Source: JADGHX01 sp037200125 (GTDB lineage: Bacteria > Pseudomonadota > Gammaproteobacteria > Steroidobacterales > Steroidobacteraceae). From it: a DNA stretch of 64,000 nucleotides. Below the pieces are notes generated by a model, which worked only from the letters and a program-made list of their open reading frames with translations, was not told the DNA's origin and made no database searches. The translations under genes and the position numbers were made by a program. Positions within the stretch are counted from its first letter, which is position 1. Every line of letters begins with the position of its first letter. The DNA is taken from positions 620,001 to 684,000 of the forward strand of contig JBBCGS010000001.1 in assembly GCA_037200125.1 (NCBI GenBank). Direction: 5' to 3'. Shown in pieces: positions 25,352-33,208 of this stretch.

Positions 25352-25505
25352 GGGATTTCTCTCTACTCAAAGCGTGCGCTCGATACTACCGTCATCCGCA
25401 ATGGAAGGAGCAAACGCGAGGATCAGTTGCCCGATATGCGGCGGGCCTTTCAGAACCTCAAGCGAGGCACCGGGTTCCTACCCTCCGGAGTAAAATCCGC
25501 CGCCT

Positions 25506-26456
25506 ATGAGTGCCACCAATCGCTCGCGACCGGAAGAAACGAAGCTCGATGCGCTGAACGCCCTCGACCTGACCGATCGCGCGGCCCTGAATGACGCCAT
25601 CGGCAAGGCGCTGCTGGACAAGAACCATCGCGTGGTCGGCAAGGCCGCCGGCATTGCCGAGGAACGCCAACTCCATGAGCGCATCGCCGACCTGCTGGCC
25701 GCGTACGCGCGCTTCCTGCAGGACCCGATCAAGCGCGATCCCAACTGTATCGCCAAGAAGGCGATCGCCCGTGCGCTGGTCGCGCTCGAATGCCGTGACT
25801 CCCAGTTCTATCTCGAAGGCATTCGCTACGTTCAGATGGAGCCGGCGTGGGGCGAGCCTGTGGACACCGGTGTGGACGTGAGGTGCAGTTGTGCGATGGG
25901 GCTCGTGAGCAGCGGCTACGTGCGCGCCGTCCCCGAGCTCGCGGCATTGCTCAACGATCCCGAAGTACGCGCTCGCGAAGGGGCGGCGCGCGCGATCTCC
26001 TGCGGTTACCCGCGCGAAGCCGAAGCGCTGCTGCGTTTGAAGGTGCACGTCGGCGACGCGCAGCCGGAGGTGTTGAGCGAATGCTTTACCGGCCTGCTGG
26101 CCATCGCGCCGGAGGAGTGCATGGCGCTCGTCGCAGCCAATCTCTCGAACAAGAACGAGGCGGTGAGGGATTTCGCCGCGCTTGCGTTGGGCGAGTCACG
26201 CCACGCGCTGGCTCTCAAGTATCTTCGCGCGCGCTGGGATAACGTGTTCGTCTCGGCGGACATGCGCGCGGTGCTCATCCGTGCGGCCGCGGTTCATCGC
26301 AGTGATGCCGCGTTCGACTGGCTGCTGACGATCATCGAAGAAGGCCCGAAGAAGCAGGCGGAGGTTGCCGTCGATGCGCTCTCGGTCTACGAGCGGAACA
26401 CGAAGCTTGGCGAGCGCGTGAAAGCCGCGCTCGCCAAGCGCAGGACGCCTATTTGA
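25506..26456 (+). CDS. HEAT-repeat protein
   Basis: A 316-residue soluble, all-helical protein with HEAT-like repeats (VDVRCSCAMGLVSSGYVRAV, LLNDPEVRAREGAARAISCG, LSNKNEAVRDFAALALGES). No signal peptide or catalytic motif; such proteins act as binding scaffolds or phycobilin-lyase-like helpers. It stands alone on the plus strand and its stop overlaps the convergent DUF481 gene by eight bases. Function unknown. Confidence 0.75.
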   Translation: MSATNRSRPEETKLDALNALDLTDRAALNDAIGKALLDKNHRVVGKAAGIAEERQLHERIADLLAAYARFLQDPIKRDPNCIAKKAIARALVALECRDSQFYLEGIRYVQMEPAWGEPVDTGVDVRCSCAMGLVSSGYVRAVPELAALLNDPEVRAREGAARAISCGYPREAEALLRLKVHVGDAQPEVLSECFTGLLAIAPEECMALVAANLSNKNEAVRDFAALALGESRHALALKYLRARWDNVFVSADMRAVLIRAAAVHRSDAAFDWLLTIIEEGPKKQAEVAVDALSVYERNTKLGERVKAALAKRRTPI

Positions 26457-27207
26457 TCTCGTAGACGAGATTGAGCGTGGTCAGCGTGTCCGTCTTGCCG
26501 AAGCCGAGCGGCGGATCGGTGTTGTAGTGGACGGAGTAAGCCGCGGCGAGCGCCAGCACATCCGTCATCTGCACCTGAATGCCGATGTCGTTCTGGACGA
26601 ACGTGTTGTTCGCTCCGGACTCCACGAGGAACTTGTCGAGCAGCTTCGTCGTGCTGGTGAGCGCGTGGCTCAGGTCCAGCGTGCCGCGAAAGACGGCTTC
26701 GTTGTCTGACTCGCCCTTCTGCAGCAGCACGGTTCCCGTGTCATCGAACACATCGCGCGTTGCGAACAGCTTGTAACCGACGCCCGCCGTCCCGGTGAGC
26801 TTGGTGCGGTCATTGTCGATGAAGTGTCGGCCTACGCCGGTCGATAGCGTGGTCTGGTATTCGAAGCCGCTGAAGCGATCGTCCTCATAGCGGGCCGCGC
26901 CGAACCAGAATGACTGTGCGCTGAAATTGTAGTCCGACTGCTCGTGCGCCTCCCAGCGCTGGCCACTCGTCTCGTCATCGGTTGCCGAATAGTTTCCCGA
27001 GCCGCCGAAGGCGTGTTTCCACTGCTCCACGGTCGTGGCGAGATCGAGCTTGAAGTTGGCGCTCTTGCTGTCGGTGTTGCCGCTGGCGAGCACGACGCCG
27101 GCTTCGCCTTTGCCGGTCCAGTCCGCGCGGGCTTCGCCGCTGACCAGGAACGCGAGCGATGCGACGAGCGGAACGACGAATAACGAACGTGAGATTTTGC
27201 CAGGCAT
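26449..27207 (-). CDS. DUF481 outer-membrane beta-barrel-like protein
   Basis: The 252-residue protein has a Sec signal (MPGKISRSLFVVPLVASLAF to EARA), and mature sequence WTGKGEAGVVLASGNTDSKS, the standard start of DUF481 proteins, followed by alternating beta strands and an aromatic end (LNLVYEIK). DUF481 proteins are salt- or stress-related outer-membrane barrels of uncertain role. The 3' end overlaps the convergent HEAT gene by eight bases. Confidence 0.85.
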   Translation of the reverse strand: MPGKISRSLFVVPLVASLAFLVSGEARADWTGKGEAGVVLASGNTDSKSANFKLDLATTVEQWKHAFGGSGNYSATDDETSGQRWEAHEQSDYNFSAQSFWFGAARYEDDRFSGFEYQTTLSTGVGRHFIDNDRTKLTGTAGVGYKLFATRDVFDDTGTVLLQKGESDNEAVFRGTLDLSHALTSTTKLLDKFLVESGANNTFVQNDIGIQVQMTDVLALAAAYSVHYNTDPPLGFGKTDTLTTLNLVYEIK

Positions 27208-27471
27208 GGGACTCTTTCAATCGGGCGCCAGCGCGCGGGGCGGCGATTGTAGTCGACGAATGCGAAGGCTTCGAGGCGGCGTGCGATCACGCAAGCGCTG
27301 CAGTGCGTCGACACGATTCGTCACATGGGCCGAAATCGATACTGGGAAATACGCCGCTCGGGCGGCGAGGCGGCGCGATGAGCACCGCGCGCCGATGCGA
27401 AAGAAGCTCGAGAGAGGCGCGAGCGCGGCCGGAGCGAGGGTTCACGCCGGCCGCGCCGATTCGCATTTGAG

Positions 27472-28770
27472 TTACCGAGGCGTGCTCTGGCCCTTGTCCC
27501 AATCTTTCGTGCCGGCGTCCTGACCGGCGACCGAATAGAGCACCTGCGCGTTGCGCGTCTTCTGGAAGTCTTCCAGTGACTGACCGCGCATCGCTGCGTA
27601 AATGTGCAGGTTGGTCGTGCCGACCACCGCACCGAGCTTCTCCAGCAGGAAGAAGATAACGCCGTATTGAATGAGCGCGCGCCAGTCGCGCCGGCGAATC
27701 ATGTCGGCTTCCACTTCCGTGATCTCGTATTGCTGGAACAGCGGCTCCGGGTCCGCGAGGAACTGCTTGCGGAACTCCGGCTTGATCAGCTCGTGCAGGA
27801 AGTAGTTGATGCGATAGCCCTTCACGCTGCGATCGAGCGTGAACGGATACGTGCCCTGCAGCTTCTCGATGCCGTCCCACTGCTTCGTGATGCGCTTGCG
27901 GTAGTCCGCATCCGACTCCGGCTTCGGATCGTCGGAATCGTTCTCGTAGATCACCGCGGCGATCGGCGTCATCGACGGGAGGTAGTACGTCTGGTGCAGC
28001 TTCTTCACTTTCTTCGAGAGCGCGCCGCGCATGATCAGCCACATGATCACTTCGGAGCCTTCGAAGCCGCCTTTCTCCGCGTACTCCGCGATGGTGATGT
28101 TCGTCAGGCCTTCCGGATCCTTCTCCAGGCGATCGAGGAACTCCATGTCCCAGGGCGTGTTGTTGAAGCCGCAGCGTTCGCCGTGCACCTGGTGCGAGAG
28201 GCCGCCGGTGCCGATGATCGCCACCTTGATGTCTTCCGGATAGCTCTCGATCGCACGGCGCAGCGACTGGCCGAGCTTGAAGCAGCGCTTCGCGGACGGG
28301 ATCGGGAACTCGAGCACGCCGACCTGCAGCGGCACCATCGCGCACGGCCACTCCTGCTCATGCGGCAGCAGCAGCGACAGCGGCGAGAAAAAGCCGTGAT
28401 CCAGCCCCTTGCCCTGAAAATAGGACATGTCGAACTCGTCGGCGACGAGGCCGTTGGCCACGTGCTTCGCGAGCGCCGGATGGCCTTTGATGGGGGGCAG
28501 CTTGCGGGCGCCGCCGCCTTCATCCGCGACCCAGTACTTGTCGCCGACGCCGAGGGCGAAGTGCGAGTAGTGATCGAAGAAGAACGACGTGATGTGGTCG
28601 TTCGCGATGAAGAAGAGCACGTCCGGCTTCTTGTCCGCGAGCCACTGCTGCACGGGCTTGTAGCCCTCGAAGATCGGCGCCCAGACCGGATCCTTCTGCT
28701 TGTTGGTGTCGAGGGCGAAGCCGATGGTCGGCGTATGAGAAGAGGCGATACCGCCCACGATTGTGGCCAT
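27472..28770 (-). CDS. LigAB-fused extradiol dioxygenase, gallate dioxygenase type
   Basis: The 432-residue protein joins an N-terminal LigB catalytic domain to a C-terminal LigA domain (FLADPEPLFQQYEIT, DWRALIQYGVIFFLLEKLGA), the layout of gallate dioxygenase DesB/GalA. Iron ligands match: His12 in GGIASSHTP, His59 in IANDHITS and Glu about 240 in FEGSEVIMW; catalytic His about 125 (KGLDHGFF) and 193 (GGLSHQVHG) are also present. It should cleave gallate or a related 4,5-catechol to an oxalomesaconate-type product with O2. No other gallate or protocatechuate pathway gene is nearby. GGGAGC precedes the ATG. Protocatechuate or methylgallate as substrate cannot be excluded. Confidence 0.88.
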   Translation of the reverse strand: MATIVGGIASSHTPTIGFALDTNKQKDPVWAPIFEGYKPVQQWLADKKPDVLFFIANDHITSFFFDHYSHFALGVGDKYWVADEGGGARKLPPIKGHPALAKHVANGLVADEFDMSYFQGKGLDHGFFSPLSLLLPHEQEWPCAMVPLQVGVLEFPIPSAKRCFKLGQSLRRAIESYPEDIKVAIIGTGGLSHQVHGERCGFNNTPWDMEFLDRLEKDPEGLTNITIAEYAEKGGFEGSEVIMWLIMRGALSKKVKKLHQTYYLPSMTPIAAVIYENDSDDPKPESDADYRKRITKQWDGIEKLQGTYPFTLDRSVKGYRINYFLHELIKPEFRKQFLADPEPLFQQYEITEVEADMIRRRDWRALIQYGVIFFLLEKLGAVVGTTNLHIYAAMRGQSLEDFQKTRNAQVLYSVAGQDAGTKDWDKGQSTPR

Positions 28771-28913
28771 TGAAGAAAGCTCCCGAAAAAAGACCGAAAA
28801 AGACCCGCTGTCCGCGGAATATGCCCGTGGGCGCGCCGCGTCGGAGGGCCCGCGAGGGTATCAAACGGGCGCCCGCGGCGCTTCGGCGGCTGCGGCCCCG
28901 TCGGCCCCATTGT

Positions 28914-29870
28914 TCATCGTGTAGCGGGAGCCCCATTCGGGGGCGGCCCGGCGCGCCAGTCCGCGGGCGGCAAGGGGCTGCGGCCCGCGTCGACGAGTTC
29001 CGCGACGATCAGGTCCTGCTCGCGCCGATAGCGCGCCATTTTGTCGAGGTAGCGGCGCACGCCCGCTTCGTCGAGGAGCCGGCGCGCGGAGTCGGCGCCG
29101 TTGGTCGAAATCTGATAGGTCAGGGTCCGGCTCGCCTCCTTCGCGGCGCGCGTCTCGGGCGAATCGGCCGGCCAGAGCGCCTGGGTCATGTTCGCGCCGG
29201 CGACCTGAGCGATGACGGTATCGCCCTGAAGGAACGCGCGGGCGATGGCTTTGCACTGGGTGCGGCGCTCCTCACGCCGCACCCAGTCCCGGCAGGGCAC
29301 GCCGGCGCCGGCGAGCGCTGGAATGACGACGCCGCTGGCCGCGCCGATCACCGCCGTCAGGGACTGGCCGGGGGGCAGCGTTTTGGTGGAGAGAACCGCG
29401 GGGGCGAGGCGCGAGATGAGGCGGTTCCAGTAGAAATCTACCCTTTTGCTGGCGGCGGCCGCGGCGAGAAGCCGATCGGTCTCCACCGGGTCCATGGCAT
29501 CCCCGACGTCCTGAAGCCGCGGCAGGAAGATGGCGCCGTTTTCCGGGTCCAGCGCGTGCAGCTTCGAGTCGAGGGGCTTGCGGTCGCAGCCCGGCACTTC
29601 TTTGCATAGCTGGGCTTGCAGCCACAGCAGGTCGGGGCGCTGCGGGGCGGCCGCGCTGGCTCGCGCGGCGAGTTGCTCAGCTAGAGTCGAATCGGTGAGC
29701 CGGGTGAGCACCGCCGCCGCAGCCAGGGAGTCCGCGTCACTCCGCTGCGCGAGCATCGAGGCCGCGTTCGTCATCGCATTTTCGAGCTGGGTTGCGTCCT
29801 GCTCGTCGGCGCTGGTCGTGTCGCCGGGCGCCGACGCGACGATGAGCAGGAACAAAGCGGCGGTTTTCAT
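28914..29870 (-). CDS. exported hypothetical protein
   Basis: A 318-residue protein with a short signal-like start (MKTAALFLLIVASAPGDTTS) and an Ala-rich, mainly helical body. Two short helical stretches (SLAAAAVLTRLTDSTLAEQL and LLWLQAQLCKEVPGC) resemble TPR-like helices without clear repeats. The end is Pro/Gly-rich. I do not recognise a family. It is a single gene between the dioxygenase and the CPBP gene. Confidence 0.6.
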   Translation of the reverse strand: MKTAALFLLIVASAPGDTTSADEQDATQLENAMTNAASMLAQRSDADSLAAAAVLTRLTDSTLAEQLAARASAAAPQRPDLLWLQAQLCKEVPGCDRKPLDSKLHALDPENGAIFLPRLQDVGDAMDPVETDRLLAAAAASKRVDFYWNRLISRLAPAVLSTKTLPPGQSLTAVIGAASGVVIPALAGAGVPCRDWVRREERRTQCKAIARAFLQGDTVIAQVAGANMTQALWPADSPETRAAKEASRTLTYQISTNGADSARRLLDEAGVRRYLDKMARYRREQDLIVAELVDAGRSPLPPADWRAGPPPNGAPATR

Positions 29871-29995
29871 GGTTCCGTCCGGATTGGATGACGCTTCGAT
29901 GCGCGGGGAAAGATATCATCCGGGCTGTACAGGAACAGCCGCCGGCGCGGCGCAGGCGCCCCCGCTGCGGTTGTCATGAGACGGCAGTTTTTTCC

Positions 29996-30676
29996 ATGAA
30001 GCAGTTCGTTCAGGCCCTTTCAGGAAGGGCCGAGTTTCTCATCGTGGTCCTCGGTTCGCTCGGCCTTTCGCTGCTGTCGAACCTGCAACTCGTCCTCGAT
30101 CCGGGCCTGGCGGACAAGCTGCCGCCGTTCAATAACGAGGCGCTCCTTTCGAACCTCACGTACGAGATCTTCGTGCTGGCGTGGCTCGGCGTCTTCATGA
30201 AACTGCGCGGCTGGACGTTCGAGCGTCTGGGTTTCTCCATCAGCTTTCGGGACACCTCGATCGGCGTGCTGCTCGCGATCATCGTGTTCTGTGCCGTGTG
30301 GCTCATCGAGCAGGTGCTCGGTAGCGCGGCGCCCTCGATGCTTGCCGACGCCCGGCGCTTCGATGTGATTTCCGGCGAGCTCGACGTGTGGACGATGGTG
30401 CTGTCCTCCGTCGTCGACTCGGTATTCGAGGAACTGTTCGTGTGCGCGTACGTGATCGCCGCGCTGAAGGAGAAGCGCGGCGCGGTGCTTGCACTGAACG
30501 TGAGCGTTGCCCTGCGCGTGGCCTGCCATCTCTATCAAGGCTTGTACGGCGTGCTCATCGGCGGCGCGCTCGGGTTGGTGTTCGGCTATTGGTACTTGAG
30601 GAGCGGCCGCATCTGGCCGCTGTTCATTGCGCACGCGCTGCTGCAGTTCATAGAGCTCGTGATGCTTTCCCCCTGA
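29996..30676 (+). CDS. CPBP-family intramembrane protein (possible prenyl protease)
   Basis: The 226-residue membrane protein has about seven hydrophobic segments and the CPBP (Abi/CAAX protease) motifs: the Glu pair in VFEELFVCAYV, His in RVACHLYQGLYG and His in LFIAHALLQF. The usual EExxxR has Cys instead of Arg, but the Glu and His residues thought to be catalytic remain. Family members cleave membrane proteins or protect against bacteriocins. The start at 29996 gives a natural short N-terminus. Confidence 0.75.
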   Translation: MKQFVQALSGRAEFLIVVLGSLGLSLLSNLQLVLDPGLADKLPPFNNEALLSNLTYEIFVLAWLGVFMKLRGWTFERLGFSISFRDTSIGVLLAIIVFCAVWLIEQVLGSAAPSMLADARRFDVISGELDVWTMVLSSVVDSVFEELFVCAYVIAALKEKRGAVLALNVSVALRVACHLYQGLYGVLIGGALGLVFGYWYLRSGRIWPLFIAHALLQFIELVMLSP

Positions 30677-30711
30677 CGGGGTTGCCGTTCAGGGTGTGAC
30701 GGCGCCGACAC

Positions 30712-30912
30712 GTCCTCGTTCGCCCGCGCGCTTTCCGGGCCTTCTCGAACGTGTGCGCGGTCAGGTCGTCTCCATCGGCGTCGCGGCCGATGCGAAGGCG
30801 GGAGTAGTTGTAGAGGCGGGGGGAGTTGGTCCCGGTAGACGGACGTCCAGTCGAGCTCCCGCGGCGCCGCGCGTTCGGCCAAGCCGTCGGGAGTGGTTTC
30901 TTCGACCGTCAT
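30712..30912 (-). pseudogene. ECF sigma-factor relic keeping only the N-terminus and region 2
   Basis: From ATG 30912 the minus strand reads ELDWTSVYRDQLP, closely matching the start of the sigma-like gene at 2551 (MDWEAVYADQLP). One base shift in a C6 run then gives RLYNYSRLRIGRDADGDDLT and AHTFEKARKARGR, which is sigma region 2 (the usual form is LYNYFRYRVG...EDLTA.TFEKAW). Nothing after region 2 is present. It is a truncated, frameshifted copy, convergent with the CPBP gene. Confidence 0.7.
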
Positions 30913-30963
30913 GCGCCCAGGTACGGCACTCTTTTACGAGTATCACACCCGCCGGGCGCGGTT

Positions 30964-31419
30964 CTACGACTTGGGAGCGGGCGCCTTGATGTGCGCGATC
31001 GTGCCGCCGTCCTTTTCATAGGTTTCCGCGCCAACAGCGCCTGCCACCTTGAAACCCTTGCTCGACAGCAGGTCGGCCGCCTTGCCGGCGCGGCTGGCGT
31101 GATTGGAAACGGTGACGATTGTGCGGTCCTTGGGGATCCACGCGAGGCTCTTCTCCAGGTCCGATGCCTGAACACTGAAATAAGCGGGGAAGCCGCCGAT
31201 CGAGGTCACTTCGTCCGGGCGGCGAACGTCGATCAGCAACACCTTGTCGGGCTTCGCGAGCAGCGCGTTGAGCTCAGGCACGGTGAGCACGTGCGCCTTG
31301 AAGGCGGGTTCCTTCGTGGCGGCCGCCGCGAGCTTCGAAGTGCTTGCCTGCTGCGCCAGAAGAAGAGGGCTCGTGAGTGCCATCAGCACTACAGCGAGCC
31401 GGATGGAAGGCTTCGTCAT
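30964..31419 (-). CDS. exported rhodanese-like protein lacking the catalytic Cys
   Basis: The 151-residue protein has a signal peptide (KPSIRLAVVLMALTSPLLL) and one rhodanese domain: LTVPELNALLAKPDKVLLID, VRRPDEVTSIGGFPAYFSVQ. The active-site loop that should read Cys-x-x-G-x-R/S reads TVSNHASRAGKAADLL, with no Cys anywhere in the mature protein, so sulfur transfer is not expected. It may bind or sense rather than catalyse. ATG 31419 has GGAG eight to nine bases upstream. Confidence 0.8.
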   Translation of the reverse strand: MTKPSIRLAVVLMALTSPLLLAQQASTSKLAAAATKEPAFKAHVLTVPELNALLAKPDKVLLIDVRRPDEVTSIGGFPAYFSVQASDLEKSLAWIPKDRTIVTVSNHASRAGKAADLLSSKGFKVAGAVGAETYEKDGGTIAHIKAPAPKS

Positions 31420-31533
31420 TTTCGTTTCTCCGGAAGGGGCGGTCATGGACCTGTGGGATGTCCGCAGTATCCGTGACCGCTTCGTTCAGCGGAAAAAACC
31501 GTCTGCTCATACACACATGAGTAGCGGGAATGT

Positions 31534-32172
31534 CTACGCCGCGCGCGGGTACTCCACTCGCAGGTCCGCGATGTGGCGGTTGGCGGTCGCGATCGCTTCT
31601 TCCCGCTTCTCGGCGCTCATGGCGACGCCTTCCGCACGCACGTAGGTCACGTCGGTGATGCCGAGGAAGTTGAGCACCGTGCGCAGATAGGCTTCCTGGT
31701 GATCCATCGCCGCTTCGTACGCCGTGCCGGCGTACACGCCGCCGCGAGTGGAGACGATGATCGCCTTCTTGCCGACCGCGAGGCCGATCGGCCCCTCGGC
31801 GGTATAGCGGAACGTACGGCCGGCCTGCGCCACGCGATCGATCCACGCCTTGAGCTGCGAAGGGATCGAGAAATTGAACATCGGCGCGCCGATGACGACC
31901 ACGTCGGCACCGAGCAGCTCCGCGATCAGCGTGTCGGTCTGGGCGGCTTCCGCGCGCAGGGTCGGGGCGCTCGGCGGCGTGCTGCCCGGCGCGGGCCGAA
32001 GTACCTGGAGCAGCTCGCCGCTCAGGTGCGAGATCGGGCTTTCCGTGAGGTCGCGATGGACGACGTCGGCCGACGGATGGTCCCCGGTCAGCTTCTCCAC
32101 GACGGATGCCGTGAGCTGGCGCGAGAGCGAGGCGCCGCCGAGAGGGCTGGCGTCGATGTGGAGGATGTTCAT
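31534..32172 (-). CDS. azoR: FMN-dependent NADH-azoreductase
   Basis: The 212-residue flavodoxin-fold protein matches AzoR from end to end: MNILHIDASPLGGASLSRQL (FMN phosphate loop), GAPMFNFSIPSQLKAWIDRV and the FMN-ring loop STRGGVYAG, then FLGITDVTYVRAEG. AzoR reduces quinones and azo compounds with NADH in the cytoplasm and protects against thiol and electrophile stress. It is divergent from the LysR gene at 32292, a common regulated pairing. Confidence 0.92.
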   Translation of the reverse strand: MNILHIDASPLGGASLSRQLTASVVEKLTGDHPSADVVHRDLTESPISHLSGELLQVLRPAPGSTPPSAPTLRAEAAQTDTLIAELLGADVVVIGAPMFNFSIPSQLKAWIDRVAQAGRTFRYTAEGPIGLAVGKKAIIVSTRGGVYAGTAYEAAMDHQEAYLRTVLNFLGITDVTYVRAEGVAMSAEKREEAIATANRHIADLRVEYPRAA

Positions 32173-32252
32173 CTGAATCTCCCGTTTAGAAGGTGGGAGG
32201 CAATCTATGGCTGCAACGGACCCTCAAGAAGTGGCTAAAGTGCAATGGACCT

Positions 32253-32266
32253 TTCTATCTGTAGAA
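32253..32266. promoter_or_regulatory. inverted repeat TTCTA-N4-TAGAA, likely LysR operator
   Basis: TTCTATCTGTAGAA lies in the divergent azoR/lysR gap, 26 bases before the regulator start. Its length and symmetry fit the T-N11-A box of LysR regulators, which often overlaps the regulator's own promoter and controls the divergent target. Confidence 0.5.
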
Positions 32267-32291
32267 CAATAGGCGCGCCAGAATGCCGGCC

Positions 32292-33206
32292 ATGCAGGAT
32301 CTCAACGCCATGTATCTGTTCGCCAAGGTCGTGGAGCACGGCAGCTACAGCGCCGCCGCCCGCGCCCTGGGGCTGCAGACTTCGAAGCTCAGCCGGCGTG
32401 TCAGCGAGCTCGAACGGCAGCTCGGGGTACGCCTGCTACAGCGGACCACGCGCAGGGTCACCGTCACCGAGATCGGGCAAACCTATTACCAGCACTGCGC
32501 GGCGCTCGAAGCCGAAGCGCTCGCCGCGCAGGAGGCCATCGATCGCACGCGCTCGGCGCCGCAGGGAACGGTGCGCGTGTCGTGCCCGATCAGTCTCATG
32601 AATGGCGGCGTGGGCCCGCTCATCGCGAAGTTTCTCGTGGCGAATCCGTTGGTACGCGTCTACGTCGACATGACGAATCGACGCGTCGATGTCGTCGAAG
32701 AAGGCTTCGATCTCGCGATTCGCGTGCGCCGCCCGCCGCTCGAGCCGACGAATCTGGCGATGCGAAAGCTCGGTGAGAGTGAAGGCGTGGTCGTCGGACA
32801 TCCCGCGCTGCTGGCGCGGCTCGGGCGGCCCGCGCATCCGAACGACGTGGCCCGCTTTCCAACGCTCAGCATGACGACCGCGGGCGATCGGTACGCGTGG
32901 GAGTTTCGCGAGAAGGATGGAACACCCATCTCGGTGAATCACGTGCCGAGGCTGATGACCGACAGCTTCGATGCTCTGCGCGCCGCGGCGGTGGCCGGAG
33001 TAGGGCTCGCGTTGCTGCCGCACTTCGTCGTGTATCCGGACATTCAGCGCGGTGAGCTGGAACGCGTGCTGCCGGAGTTCGGGCTCGGCACTGGCATAGC
33101 GCATGTCGTGTTCCCCACGCGAAGGGGGATGGTGCCGGCCGTGCGCGCGTTGATCGATGCGCTGGTCGAAGGCTTCAAGGAAGTCGCGCCGAACTCGATC
33201 TGGTGA
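32292..33206 (+). CDS. LysR-family transcriptional regulator
   Basis: A 304-residue regulator with an N-terminal winged helix-turn-helix (LFAKVVEHGSYSAAARALGL, TSKLSRRVSELERQLGVRLL) and a periplasmic-binding-like effector domain (GTVRVSCPISL, VRVYVDMTNRRVDVVEEGFD). It is of the PA0477/DsdC-like quinone-responsive type often found with azoR or other quinone reductases. MQDLNAMYLFAK is the usual start of this subgroup, so 32292 is preferred over the ATG at 32283. It probably controls azoR through the inverted repeat at 32253. Confidence 0.9.
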   Translation: MQDLNAMYLFAKVVEHGSYSAAARALGLQTSKLSRRVSELERQLGVRLLQRTTRRVTVTEIGQTYYQHCAALEAEALAAQEAIDRTRSAPQGTVRVSCPISLMNGGVGPLIAKFLVANPLVRVYVDMTNRRVDVVEEGFDLAIRVRRPPLEPTNLAMRKLGESEGVVVGHPALLARLGRPAHPNDVARFPTLSMTTAGDRYAWEFREKDGTPISVNHVPRLMTDSFDALRAAAVAGVGLALLPHFVVYPDIQRGELERVLPEFGLGTGIAHVVFPTRRGMVPAVRALIDALVEGFKEVAPNSIW

Positions 33207-33208
33207 CG

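Noticed and set aside
22889..25594. A 901-codon plus-strand frame opposite the DUF1592 gene
   Set aside because: The opposite strand encodes a full multidomain protein with two haem motifs; this frame has only Arg/His/Ala-rich noise.
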